Shown here piece by piece: positions 23,650 to 34,636 of a stretch of DNA of 64,000 nt. The position numbers and the translations under genes are program-made. The notes under the pieces are model-generated. The model had not been told where the DNA came from. It ran no database searches and worked only from the letters and a program-made list of their open reading frames with translations. The stretch covers positions 19,719,835-19,783,834 of the forward strand of contig NC_003076.8 of NCBI RefSeq assembly GCF_000001735.4, in the 5' to 3' direction. The stretch is from Arabidopsis thaliana. Its lineage: Eukaryota > Streptophyta > Magnoliopsida > Brassicales > Brassicaceae. Every line of letters starts with the position of its first letter. The first letter of the stretch is position 1.

Positions 23650-23830
23650 TAACATCAAGGTTATGAATGGTGACATAAACCGCATTCAAAACCGCACCGC
23701 AACAGTGATATAAAAGTATCAAAATTTCTACATATACATATGTATCTATGTATTTTCATTATTATTGCACCGCACCGCATTTCCCTGCACCACAAAACGC
23801 AGCCACTATTCGGACCGCAAATCTAGAGCA
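23650..23830. mobile_element. Possible hAT-like relic with ACCGC repeats
   Basis: A GC-richer island contains repeated ACCGCACCGC and CCGCATT strings, with weak end similarity: GAATGGTGAC on the left against inverted GAATAGTGGC on the right. Such ACCGC-rich subterminal repeats occur in small Arabidopsis hAT elements. No target duplication was established. Confidence 0.25.
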
Positions 23831-24323
23831 ATTAAGGTGAAAGAGAAATAAGAGTAACTGAGCTCAAAGAAAAAAATCAAATCAAGAGTAAAAGTTAGAT
23901 TTTTTTTAAAATTAAGAGTAAAAGTTAAATTTGAGTAAAAGTTAAATCAAATCAAGAGGAAAAACGAAAATCAAATCAATTAAAATTATTTTTCATTTTT
24001 TTTTCTTAAATTTAGAAACGCAAAGACTATAACCAAAAAAACAAAATTCTAAGAGCTATAATAAACTAAAAGTTTATTAATTTGGAGAGCTATAACAAAA
24101 CAAAAGTTTTTCACTTTTTTTTTTCATCAGCATTTGGTTAGAGTCTTTGGGTTTTTAAATTTTACAAAAAAAAATAAAATCTAAACTTTTATTTATGTTA
24201 AAACAAATTTTGTAAGTATAACAAAAGTAGCATTCACTACCGTTGATAACTTGATATAGAACACAGACTTCCACATGCTTTAAATAGAAATCATAAAATA
24301 TAGTAATATTTCAAACAATAAAT

Positions 24324-24332
24324 AAAAAAAAA
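24324..24332 (-). terminator. RNA polymerase III terminator of tRNA-Lys
   Basis: A run of nine T on the minus strand lies about 8 bases beyond the tRNA 3' end, the usual Pol III stop signal. Confidence 0.85.
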
Positions 24333-24340
24333 GCTCTAAA

Positions 24341-24412
24341 CGCCGTCTGTGGGGATCGAACCCACGGCCACGTGGTTAAAAGCCACGCGCTCTACCACTG
24401 AGCTAAGACGGC
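24341..24412 (-). tRNA. tRNA-Lys (anticodon UUU)
   Basis: Read on the minus strand it folds as a full tRNA. The 7 bp acceptor stem is GCCGTCT/AGACGGC. The D arm is GCTCAGTGGTAGAGC, which also gives the internal A box. The anticodon stem-loop is GTGGCTTTTAACCAC with anticodon TTT. The T arm carries GGTTCGATCC (B box, 24353-24362) and the discriminator base is G. There is no intron and CCA is not encoded. Confidence 0.97.
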
Positions 24413-24890
24413 TTCATGTTATCTATTCTTATTTTAATAAATGTTTCAAGTTATATTCATAAGACCAATAACTCTTGCCTCCTTACTACATAATCTGGTC
24501 TTAAACACCTCTTCAATCTTCATTATCATGTCTTTTCTTTGCAAATTGAGGATTGTAATTTAGAGTCTTTCGAATTCCGTTTTTCATTCGCAAAACTTGG
24601 TGAATGATCAACTCTTGTTTCTTACATTCCAGTCACAAGTTTGTTTTCTTGTTCGCATTGCTTTGATACAAAGTTCACTAAAGGAAGCAAGATCTTAAAC
24701 ACATTCCAACATTGCTCCTCTTGTCTCTCTATGTTAAAAGGTTACAACTGTTTAATCTCAAAACTCTAACTACTTGTTGTCTCTTGAGATACATATGAGA
24801 AAGATAAAAAGACAATGAAAAGTCAAAATGCAGCATCTTTCTGACAATATCCGAGATGTGTATCATCATGCACCTAAGCTCGAAGCTGGA
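24413..24890. other. Spacer between tRNA-Lys and the SAM-domain gene
   Basis: Holds the probable 3' UTR of the minus-strand SAM gene near its right end. No other feature seen. Confidence 0.4.
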
Positions 24891-26219
24891 CTATCCACGG
24901 TTATCTCCCAAAGCAAGAAGTATCTTCTTCCTAGGTCCCTGAAAAAGAACACATCTTGTCAACATTTCAAACAAAGAAACTCGAATCTAAACATTGTCTT
25001 CTTAATAGCAACCATATTAAATATGGAGCAAAACTGAGGCCATGACTATTAGTAAGGTATGCTGATATCAAGCATTGCAACAACAAATCTTGTGGAAGCT
25101 TATCAAGGACTTTACCATTGGTATGAGCAAAGCTTTGAGGTCATCATCTGTCATATGCCTAAGAGCATCCATATCAACCTGCAAAAAGATGAAAACCAAT
25201 AAGAATCCTTGTACATCTATAGATGTCATCAAGAAGAGAACACAGAAACTAACAGTAAATACATGTACATACTTCTTCCACTTGAAATGCAGTCGAATAT
25301 TTCTCGAGACCCAATGATTCCAGGAAGCTATCAACCGATGCATCATTCTGAACCAAAAGATAACAAACTGAGAACTAGTACTGATGAAACATCTATATGG
25401 CATAAAACACTGGTGAAGAATTATATAGTTGGAGAGAATGAATTATATTGCCTGCTGTGGATCCTTCTTGGTAGCTCTATTCGGAGCCGCTCTAGTCTCG
25501 GGTTTGGTTCCCACTGAAACCTTCTTTATGGCTGGTCTAACAGCCTCCCTTTTACTGTTCTTTGTTTGTGGATTCACTGTCCTGGATAACTTATCTCGTA
25601 GATCCGCCACGCTTACACTAAATACTCGTCCACCAATTTGCGAGCCATGACGTTTCTTTTGGAGCTTCAAGCGAAGATCTTTAGGGTCAACTCTACGTTC
25701 TTAGCAAAGTCAATACAACAGAGTCAACAACCAAACAGAATATACATACACAAGCATTCAATGATTGTAAGTAAAACAAGCAAAGGAATAGTGATAGCTA
25801 ACAACATACTTGAAAGCCGAGGCTCGTCATCGTCTTCGAAAAGATCATGCTCCCACTTATCATCATCTTGCCTTCCTCTGAATACAATTAGGTAATAATA
25901 CTCATCACGCTTTTGTTTAAACATCACAAAATCAATCATAATACAGAGCTAAAATCTATGGAACTGTTTGAAATTGTAGTAAAGCAACAGAGTTTATGAG
26001 AAAAATCACAACTAGTTATCTTCAATACAAAACCAAAGAGGAGATTCGAAATAAGAATCCATAGAAGTAAGAATTCATAAAAGCAAAGTTTAAATCGAAC
26101 CTCTTCCTTGTGACTTGTTGTTGTTTGCCGCGAGAAGAGAAGTCACCGGAACCACCATTGAGACGGTTCTTGAACGTTTTGCTGATTTTAGTTTCAGCCA
26201 CCACTAGATCAGAATACAT
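24891..26219 (-). CDS. Small SAM (sterile alpha motif) domain protein
   Basis: Six exons at about 26101-26219, 25811-25877, 25452-25699, 25273-25347, 25116-25178 and 24891-24938; about 206 aa. The protein begins MYSDLVVAETKISKTFKNRL. The middle is basic (VDPKDLRLKLQKKRHGSQIG). The C terminus holds a SAM domain: ASVDSFLESLGLEKYSTAFQ, VEEVDMDALRHMTDDDLKAL, GPRKKILLALGDNRG. SAM domains mediate homo- and hetero-oligomerisation or RNA binding; the partner here is unknown. Intron 3 appears to use a GC donor (CAG|GCAATA) with acceptor TTCAG|AATGAT. Any other choice breaks the frame before the SAM domain. Exon edges were read by eye and one may be off by a base. Confidence 0.85.
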
Positions 26220-26384
26220 ATCGAATTGGGGAAAACAAAATAAATGAAACCCTAAACCCTGAATTAAAGTGAATTAAGAGGGAGATGAACGAAACCGAAC
26301 TTGAGCTCTCCAAAGTTACAAAACCCTAAATCTAAATCCGGAAATCTCAGAAACTTGAGCTCGACAGGTTTCACAATATTATTA

Positions 26385-26470
26385 TCAAACAAACCCGGGT
26401 CGAATCGGGTCTACCCGAAGTATTATACAATCGGGTCGAATCAAATAAGTCGGGTCAGATAGGTTTATTT
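26385..26470. repeat. Degenerate CGGGTCGAATC repeat
   Basis: The element CGGGTCGAATC occurs twice, with further CGGGTC and TACCCGA pieces between, in about 80 bp. It lies upstream of the SAM-domain gene's 5' UTR. Likely simple-sequence origin. Confidence 0.5.
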
Positions 26471-27435
26471 CTTTTTTTTTTTTTTTTTCTTACCATAATT
26501 TATATAAAAATATATATATCATTAAAACTGAAATATCGGGTTAAATGTTAGTGGGTTTTAAAATTAGTCCAAAAAAAACTTTGTTTTTATATTATACTTT
26601 TTTAGATTTTTTAGTACTTATCAAACTGATTTTTTATATTGTGCAGTATGGGAGATTCGAGAGCTTCGTTTAGTCTCGCGACAAGATTTGTTTGGTTTTT
26701 GCAATGTATTATCAAAAACTCTCTTTTTCATCTTGTTATATGTTATGACTTATGAGTTGAACATTGTATCTCTTTATTTTTCATGTGTATTGTATGTGGT
26801 AACTTTTTTCAATCCAATATAATTTTTGTGAAAAAAAAAGAGAAAAAAAAAACTGATTTTCTCAATAGTTTCAAACAATGAACTTATAATTGTTTATATA
26901 CAACTCTCACATAAGCTCAATTGCAAGTAACTAACTTCTCCTTCACGTTGCTTCATTCTACATATATATATGTATGTTATACACTTATTTAAACTATGAA
27001 ACTTCACACTCTTCATCTCCTCTTATTGCTAAGACAATCACCATTATCTTAACTTGTATAAATCAATAGGATCTTTCTACAATCCTCTTTAACCACCGGA
27101 GAAGAAAATTTCTCTTATTTTCTCAAATACAAATATGACTTTCTTGATCTAAATCTATCTTTTGCTTCATCTCAACGGTGGTCAACTACTATTGTTAAAT
27201 CCGTGAGTTTTCCGGCAATTTTAATCTTTTCCTATGAATTTCCCCATCCACATTGAAGTTCTAACTTTTGTTTGAATATCGTACCATAACCATCAATTTT
27301 ATATATGTATTGATATGGTTACATTTGTTGTTGTAGCCATAGTAACACTTTTTGAGTTTCGACTTGCAAAATAGGCACTTTTACACTTTTTGTCTTATAT
27401 AGAACATAACAATTCAGGAAGCGAAAGTTTGTTGT
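26471..27435. other. AT-rich intergenic region
   Basis: No supported gene. The piece at ~26640-26845 ends in AATCCAATATAATTTTTGTG followed by an A-run, so it could be the 3' tail of a retro-copied transcript, but nothing in it is recognisable. The 3' UTR of the UBA-PUB gene lies at the right end. Confidence 0.4.
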
Positions 27436-29134
27436 TCACGGTCTTTCAGCTTCCGTGGATAGAAGACCAAAGAAGGGATTGGCACTCGCAGAGTTCAACA
27501 GAAACGCAGCGTCTCGAAGCCGGTTGATGTCTGAGTCACGTTTCGATAGAGATAAGAACTCAGATCCTTCAACTCTTTTGAATCCACAAAGCTCCATGAA
27601 CTCAATACCTTCTTTATATCTTCCAACTCTCTCATGGAACAAGCGGTTCTTGAGACGGATTCTCCTGTATCTTTCTTCGTCTGGCTTCTTCGCTACGTTC
27701 CTCACAATTGTCAGAAGCGTTTCAAATACCCTCCTCGTGATTCTTGGATCTTCATCCTACAAAAACAAACAAGATTTCATTATCTCTCTTCTTTCGTTTT
27801 TTGAATCATCCTATAACGTTTTCTTACTTTGTGGTTTCGTCTTAATGACCTTAAACATTCTCTCATCTCCTCTGCTTTCGAGACTACGCTTGGCGACGAC
27901 ATCACTATTCTCTGTACATGTAATGTTAAGGGCAATATTATCACATTCTTCACAGTAAAATGTTACAAAATGTGTACCTTAGGGTCAAGTGGCGAAACTG
28001 GATTTGATGTCGAAGCGGATTCTGTTTCGGTTGGTAATCCGAGCCTCCGTTTTCTCTCCAGCTACAGGATACATTTAATCAAAAATACTGTTAACAGAGA
28101 ATCATCAGTTTTCAATTTTGAGTGTACAACAAGATATCAAGATCTATCACCTTGTCTGCATTAACTTTCAGCATAATTTTCTCTCTTGCCTTTTTCTCCT
28201 CATCTTTCTCAGCCTTCCTCAAAGCTATGTTCCTGTTTTTTATAGCATCCAACATTGTTTTACTTAGTTCAAAGGGCTAATATGAGATTCAAAACTCTCT
28301 TTCTCATACCGTTTTCTTTCGTTTTCTTCCGCAATTCGCTTTGTTTCCATCAGCTCTTTCCCTGCTCGTATCCTTTCCTGCAAGAGTGTTAAAGCTTTTA
28401 GTCTTCTTCGTGACGATAGTATATGATGCAAGTAATTGCTTTGTACCTTTTCTCTTTCTCTTTCGCGTTTAGTTTCTTGTTCTTCTCTTAGTTTACGAGC
28501 TTGTTCCCTGAGAATTAACAATGAAGTCATTTGTCCTAAAAAAGAGTCAAGTTTAAAAAATATGCATATATGTTTAAATGGAGACTTACTTACGATAGTT
28601 CTTTTGCTCTTGCATGAGAAGTTTCTGCAGTATCATCAGATGGATTTGGAGACTCAATCTCAATGTTAAACTCCACCTGCAAGACCACCTTTGATCAAAA
28701 GTTTTCTATGAAATATATGAAAAAGAAATGAAGATGAATAATACATACCAAAGGCATATTCTCAAACTGCGATTCGTTCTCATGATCTATGATCCAATTC
28801 ACAGCTGCTTCAAGGCTTGAGTTACCTGAAGATGAAGAGAGAGACAAAATATGGGTGATACTGATCCATGAAATGATTCTTGGAATATGCTGAAGTGGTT
28901 AAAACATACCAGAGTGATGCAGAGCCCATGCTGCTCGAGCCATAGAGAATCCCATATCTTCAAGCTCCTTAAGCAATCCATGATTAACCTCAATTGCAGC
29001 ATTTTCTGTTTCACCAAAAAACCATCAACAACAGCTTTAGATAACAGAAATGAGCCCTCAAAACACCAGAACTATGATATGGTTTGATATTGAAACAGAG
29101 AAGAATTATTATTGTTACCGGTTCCGTCTGACAT
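27436..29134 (-). CDS. UBA-PUB domain protein (UBXD1/PNGase-like adaptor)
   Basis: ATG at 29134, stop TGA at 27436-27438, about ten exons, roughly 320 aa. After MSDGTENAAIEVNHG comes a UBA domain: LLKELEDMGFSMARAAWALH, HSGNSSLEAAVNWIIDHE. A strongly charged helical middle follows (REEQETKREREREKERIRAG; LRKAEKDEEKKAREKIMLKV). The C terminus is a PUB/PUG domain: AEEMRECLRSLRRNHKDEDP, RITRRVFETLLTIVRNV, EGIEFMELCGFKRVEGSEFL. UBA binds ubiquitin, and PUB domains bind the p97/CDC48 C terminus. The protein is therefore probably a cytosolic or nuclear CDC48 ubiquitin adaptor. That role is family inference; the domain order is read directly. Confidence 0.88.
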
Positions 29135-29659
29135 ATTTCTAAAAAATCTCAGAGATTTCTTGAACTCTGTATTGATGTTTGAAGCCGATGAAAGAATGGT
29201 ATCAATTGTATTTGTATAGGATGTTTCATCATTGAATGTACATTAGATTTAAGTAATATAAGAAAAAAAAATTCCTTCTGTTGATTCCCTTTCCTCAAAG
29301 TTTGCAACTTTTTGATTCTATTCAAAACTTGTAACAGAAGCAACATATCTTTGTGTTCCTTTCTTGCATGTAACAATGAACCATTTTAGAAATCTAAATC
29401 TGCGTATTATTACATCTTAAAAGTGGATAAAACAGAGTATTCAATCAAAGCTTTTCTTATTAGATTAAAGAGAAACTCATTGCTCCTTTATATAGAGGAG
29501 ACTTGTTTACAGGAATCAAATCGAAAACAATAACTCGTACAAATCAGCACAAGCATAATACTCGGCCCTGTAACTTATTCAGCTAAACGTGATACGAAAA
29601 TACTCAGAAAACGACTTCAACTTTGACCAATTCCAACATTACATTCACACCAGAAACAC
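29135..29659. other. 3' flank of the SUMO-like gene, duplicated near the sister gene
   Basis: Around 29288-29395 the sequence TTCCTCAAAGTTTGCAACTT, then ATTCTATTCAAAACTTGTAA and CTTGCATGTAACAATGAACC, reappears nearly identically at ~35073-35160. So the duplication that made the two SUMO-like genes included their downstream sequence. The left 100 bases are the 5' side of the UBA-PUB gene. Confidence 0.75.
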
Positions 29660-30179
29660 TCAAACTCTAAATACTGTAGAAGGACCAAAACCACTTTCTT
29701 GAGGCAACAATGCATCGATTTGATCTCCATCTTTCAGCTCCATCTGAGAAAACACAGTGAAAAAAGATCATTTATGAATGATTTATCTTTATATATTATA
29801 AGAATCTTTAAGCTTGAATGATAATACATACGTCATCAGCTGTATGATACTCTCGAATTCTTGAGCCATCATCAGATAGAAAGCGAAATGTGTTCCACTC
29901 TATGCCTCTCATTTTGGCGTAATATTCCATCAATTTAAGAAGCCTAGCCTTCCTTCTCACCCGGAAGACTTTAACCCCTTCCTCATCCTACATAAATCCA
30001 CACATGTTATATTAAGTCATGCATGCTAATATAGAAATTGTATAGTTTCAACAATCAAATCTTACTTGACCCTTCACATTCAGAGTAACATGAGTTGATT
30101 CCGACTCAACGTCTTTACGCTTTTCCCCTTCCATCTTCACTTCATTCCTTCCATGAATACTACTGCTCTTCGTTGACAT
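29660..30179 (-). CDS. SUMO6: SUMO-like protein lacking the C-terminal diglycine
   Basis: Three exons, 30066-30179, 29832-29987 and 29660-29743; 117 aa. The fold matches SUMO throughout: THVTLNVKGQDEEGVKVFRV, RRKARLLKLMEYYAKMRGIE, NTFRFLSDDGSRIREYHTAD, DMELKDGDQIDALL. After the last strand, where conjugatable SUMOs read QTGG, this protein has PQESGFGPSTVFRV, so the Gly-Gly processing site is replaced by Gly-Phe-Gly. SUMO is a nuclear protein modifier; without GG this paralogue is unlikely to be conjugated by the normal route, though it could bind SUMO-interaction motifs. Its 3' flank is duplicated beyond the sister gene at 35231-35738. The name is from memory of the divergent Arabidopsis SUMO paralogues. 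Confidence 0.88.
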
Positions 30180-30459
30180 TATCTCCACTGGTTGGATCAG
30201 ATAATTCAGTTCTCAAGACATGATTACGTAGGAATGATTTTTTTTGTTGTTGCTAAAAGGTAGGAGTTAATCGTTGTATATTTATACAAGAAACTGACGA
30301 AGATTGAAAGACAAGCGAGACAATACTCCATCGGTCAAAAATTTATGGTCGACCAATTATTACTACTCCCAATGTTAATTCTCTATGACATTCTTTTAGC
30401 CAAAACTTCATTGATTAAGGCTTTGAATGGGAGGGAAGCAGAAAAAATACATGTTGACC

Positions 30460-31260
30460 TTTGCATGTAGTGCTGCTCCTATTATCAAGACATTATTCCT
30501 GTATTTTTCTTTTTGTTTTAATATTTATAGTTAAGATTTCTATTTTTTTAAAACAGTTGATCTATCCATGTAGTCCTTCTCTTATCAAGACATCATTCAT
30601 GTATTTTTATTTTTGTTTTAATATATATATACAAGATTTTTGTTATTTAAAATCAGTTGACATGCATGTGTATGTAGTGCTCCTGTTACCAATACATCAT
30701 TTATGTATTTTTATTTTTATTTAATATTTATTAATTTAAATCAGTTGATCTTTCCATGTATTCCTCCTGTTACAAAGATCTTATTCATGTAGTATGTTAA
30801 TTTTAATTTTAATATTTATTTTAAGATTTTGTTATTGAAAATCAGTTGACATGTCCAAATAGTGCTCCTATTACCAAGACACCATTCATGTATTTTATTT
30901 TTATTTTAATATTTATAATTAAGATTTATGTTATTTAAACAACAATTGACTCGTCATGTAATCCTCCTATTACCAAAACATTATTAATGTATTTTTATTT
31001 TTCATTTAATGTCTATATTTAAGTTACCAAGACATTATTCATCATTCATGTAGTACTGTTACCAAGACACTATTCATGTATTTAAATTTGTGTTTAAATA
31101 TATTTAAGATTTTGCTATTTAAAATCAGTTGACATGTACATGTAATTCTCTTGTTACCAAGACATCATTCATGTATTATTATTTTTATTTTGATTAATAA
31201 AGAAAAATTGTATATAGTGCTCTATATTTTTATATTTGTTTTAGTGTTTAGATTTAAGAT
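30460..31260. repeat. Minisatellite, about 8-9 degenerate units of ~100 bp
   Basis: Successive units share TTACCAAGACATTATTCATGTA, then a T/A-rich stretch, then TTTAAAATCAGTTGAC and CATGTAGTGCTCCT. The core recurs near 30484, 30585, 30689, 30771, 30870, 30970, 31024, 31057 and 31157. Units vary from about 35 to 104 bp apart, so there has been loss and partial duplication. It lies upstream of the minus-strand SUMO-like gene at 29660-30179. Confidence 0.85.
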
Positions 31261-31589
31261 TTTTGTAATAAAAATTATTTTGGCGTATCAGTGAAGGACT
31301 GAAGAAGACATGAAATTGTCCTCACCTTAACAATTTATAGATTGATTTATGGGTTTAGGACTAACGGGAGATTAGAACCTGATTCAACAACAAACTCGGG
31401 CTAGATCAATTATGGTAAACTGGTCAAAGATTAAATCAAATTAGTACCCAAAGTTAATATCCATTATATAATCCACCAACCCAACCAAATCGGTTAATTG
31501 ATTGTAATGATATATCAATTAAATTAGGGATTGATCCGCTGACAATTTGTTTTCTTTTTTGAAAATTTGTGATTTTTAAAATTTTATGA

Positions 31590-31860
31590 TTATATATTAT
31601 ATATAAAAACTTGAAAATTGTATCATTTTAAAGATAATGATATTTTATATTTTACAAGTATCATTAAGTAACTAATAGTACCACATGACAATTTTATATT
31701 ATAAAATCTTATCTAAATCAGGTTGATTCGATATATCTAATATTGGTGGTGTTAAAAATAATAAAATGAGAATATAACCCGAATTGGAACAGCGGGTTAA
31801 TGATATTTACAATTTTTATTAATGTTGATTCAAATTTGCTTTGCCATAACGTTTTCTCGT
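31590..31860. repeat. Dispersed repeat, second copy of the 21.0-21.27 kb sequence
   Basis: Matches 20995-21270 in the same orientation: TTGTATCATT, the ...AATCAGG(T)TGATT(C)GATAT stretch, TAATATT(G/A)GTGGT, AATATAACCCG against GATTTAACCCG, TTATTAATGTTGATTCAAA. The copies are diverged but clearly one family. Confidence 0.75.
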
Positions 31861-32964
31861 AAAATAACATGTTTCTTGTTATTTATATTTTTTTCTATGT
31901 TCAAATGTTCATAATATTATAAAAACTTTTATTGATTTTAAATATATCAATTATAAAATTTAAAAGTTTTAAATTTACTATAGCCGGTAGAATTAAATGA
32001 TTTCACTAAAAATCTGAATTGAACCGTCTACAAACTTTTAAATTTGTATGCTTCGTAAGTTAAATTTCCTGCTCATTCTGATTTATATGATCATTTTGAT
32101 CTTTTTTATATTCTGGCTCAAAATCATAGTCTAAACATTTTAGCCGATTTGGAATGTTAACACACTAAATACTTCATTAATTGAGTAATATATGTACATT
32201 TTTAAAATTTTTAAGCACAATATATACTGGAAACAAATTTGTGAATTTTCTTAATTTATGTATTATTAATGATTCAAAACAATTGGAAAAGGTCAAACAA
32301 AGATGATAGGAGAATCATAATTATCTTAACCAAAATTTTTAAGTATTATATTATTGAAGTGAAGAAGTGAAGAAGAGTTTGAAAGTTGAGTCTCGTGCTG
32401 CTCCATCGTTATTTTGTATCTCACAGCTAATTGAATGGACCTTTCTCTTCTACGGAGAAGAAGAAGAAGTGTAATGGATTCCAAAATGAAGAATCTTAAG
32501 TCATCACCATGATGATCAGCCTGATGAAGAGTAATTAAATCTCCCAAGTCCCGAGTACCATGGTAGTGTGTCAAAAGCTGTAGGAAAACAAGAAGATGAT
32601 GAAGAATGATCAATGACATGATGAAGTAAACTGAAACAAAGAAATTGGGAATAAAATATACCATGTAAGATGATCTTGTTGATGATACAAATCATATCTT
32701 CTGAATTAGTCTTCTCGATTAGAGAGGCGAAATATGGAAATTTGTGAGGCCCTATTACAAAATCAGTATAATAAAATATGGAAGGACATAAACCATTCCT
32801 AAACTTTTGAGAGAGATCGAATTGTTACTAAAACTGCAATAATTAAGATGATATAGGATTGTTTGTGTAAAAGCAAGTGGTGAGAATTTTGTTAGCTTGC
32901 TTTCCAACAAATTGCAAGAAGATCAACAAAGAGATATGCGACCAAGCCTTGTATCAGTTGGTAA
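31861..32964. other. AT-rich intergenic DNA without a supported gene
   Basis: Includes a 112-codon minus-strand frame at 32326-32664 with no recognisable domain, which I do not call. Nothing else seen. Confidence 0.4.
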
Positions 32965-33630
32965 GAGCATCTCTAATGGAGAGAGATCTTCATCGACTCT
33001 CTCCATTTTTTGAAGTATAAATTTAAAAAAAAATAGAAGAGAGTTTTAGTTTTTTTAAAAGAAAAGATTCATACTCCAATCGTAATTTCTCTTAATGGGG
33101 TTCTCAAGAAAAAAATATATATTTTATTTCCTAAAACTTATAAAACTTAATAATTTTTGTAATTCATAAAATAGTAAACATACAGTATTTTAAATTATTT
33201 TATTTTATTAGACATAATAATTATTGTAATTCATAAAATTATTAAACATACATTATTTTAAACTATTTTTAAAATAGATGTGCAAAAGAAAAACAAAATA
33301 TATTATCGGACTGTTGATCGAGTAATTGATTACGATCAAAGCTTTGCTCTATGACATCGGCAAATGGAATACGAGATGAAGAAGTCATATCGTTTGATAG
33401 CTTCTAGTATAAATTAAAAGATAACAAAAAAATTAACGAATGTAAAAAAGTCTTTTTTTGTTAAAAATATGTGTTCAATCACAAGACGACACGTGCCATG
33501 TTCTCTCAAATTCTCAAAACTCTCTAAAAAGAGCCGCTTCTCTCAGTTAAAACGATTTTAGAACTATTTTTTTGAAATAAATGAGAGAAAACCCATAAGA
33601 AATTGAAGAGAACTCCCATTGGAGTTGCTG
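32965..33630 (-). mobile_element. PIF/Harbinger-like deletion derivative
   Basis: Terminal inverted repeats are GAGCATCTCTAATGGAGAG at 32965 and, inverted, CAGCAACTCCAATGGGAGT ending at 33630. TAA precedes the left end. The CAATGG-type end and the 3 bp AT-only target fit Harbinger elements such as Ping. Inside, on the minus strand from 33388, a short frame reads MTSSSRIPFADVIEQSFDRN. This resembles the start of plant Harbinger transposases and then runs out. The element is therefore probably an internally deleted, non-autonomous copy. Superfamily assignment is by resemblance. Confidence 0.55.
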
Positions 33631-34425
33631 TATAAGAACCCTCAATCATCAAAACTTTTTTGTTATTGAAATAATACAGAACGTGGTTTAAATTCTTAAA
33701 TTTTCATGACTATATTTGTTAGTCTTATGAATGGGAAGCAATATTTTTCGGGTCCATGAACGATGGTCCTGCATAGAAGACTGACAATATATGAATCTGT
33801 TTTTGTTAGTCCGTACTAGCAGACATGATAGACTAATTCACATGTGAACAAAATCGATTTTGCTAACAGTTTATACATTTTGGTCAGTATTGCAAACGGA
33901 AGAAAAGTGACATGCATGGTTCAAAAGAGAGTACAGAACATGAGCAGCTAAACCACCCTGCAACATCCAGAAGAAAAATTTAAATACAAAAGAGAGAGAA
34001 ATAATAGTGGTCAATATGCAGTAGGCACATTTACGTAGCTTCCCCAAAGAATAGAAATCTATTTGACTATAAGTCTATAAAACCAGTCAAGAGCGATGAC
34101 AAAAAAAAGAAAAAAAAAAGAAAGAAAGAATAAACACTTGTTACATTAGATATTTGGGATGAACCATCGAGCATCAAAGAACTTGCTAGTGGAAGACATA
34201 AATGGCTCGACCTTGCGCGTAGAGAGATTGAAGATAAATATGTGTTTGGTGCCAAATCACAACCATTAAAATAGATAGAGTCTGGCTTGATCCTCTGTTT
34301 TATCGATACTTAATGCATATTCTCTTGAATATCTTTGGCAGACACAATGGTTCCAAAGATAATTGTAGAGATAAATACTGAACTAAGAATTGTAACAATA
34401 TAAATAAAGATGTGAGATACTTCAG
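33631..34425. other. Intergenic, with an orphan exon-like frame at 34143-34274
   Basis: On the plus strand 34143-34274 reads TLDIWDEPSSIKELASGRHK, then WLDLARREIEDKYVFGAK, to a TAG. Composition looks coding-like, but no start, splice sites or family could be assigned. It may be a relic exon. The rest shows no feature. Confidence 0.25.
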
Positions 34426-34636
34426 GATGATTATGACAACCTCGTCTTCCTCTACAATGGTCATCGTCTACGTCCTGAACTCACACCTGATGATAAGGTA
34501 ATTTGATCTCAATGTTTCTTGTCTCATTCTTGATTCTTGGCCTAGAATTTGTGATCTAATCTTTTGGTATTTACTGGTGCAGGTTGATATGGAAAACGGA
34601 GCAGGAATCGAAGCAATAATTGTTGGGGCAATATAG
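34426..34636 (+). pseudogene. SUMO-like gene relic (two 3' exons)
   Basis: Exon 34426-34497 (after TACTTCAG) reads DDYDNLVFLYNGHRLRPELT, then PDDK. Exon 34583-34636 (after TGGTGCAG) reads VDMENGAGIEAIIVGAI, then stop. Aligned to SUMO ([29 protein letters not shown]) the match is plain. The intron falls at the same place as in the two intact SUMO-like genes here. No first exon with the N-terminal strands was found upstream, and there is no diglycine, so I call it a partial relic. It lies on the opposite strand to the intact genes. Confidence 0.6.

Larger units (their letters stand above)
19957..24340. other. Long AT-rich, gene-free intergenic region made largely of old repeats
   Basis: About 4.4 kb between AGL80 and tRNA-Lys. 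I found no supported gene. It contains Helitron-like repeat sequence (about 20680-22650), an internal 96 bp tandem duplication, and a GC-richer hAT-like relic near 23660-23830. The rest is featureless A/T-rich DNA. Confidence 0.6.

Noticed and set aside
27455-27958. 167-codon plus-strand frame
   Set aside because: It is antisense to the PUB-domain exons, crosses splice sites of the real gene, and has no domain.
30460-31260. Repeat array considered as CRISPR-like
   Set aside because: Units are ~100 bp, AT-rich and degenerate, in a plant nuclear context; a minisatellite explains it.
32326-32664. 112-codon minus-strand frame in the SUMO-like region
   Set aside because: No recognisable domain, odd composition with long hydrophobic runs, and no splice or promoter context.
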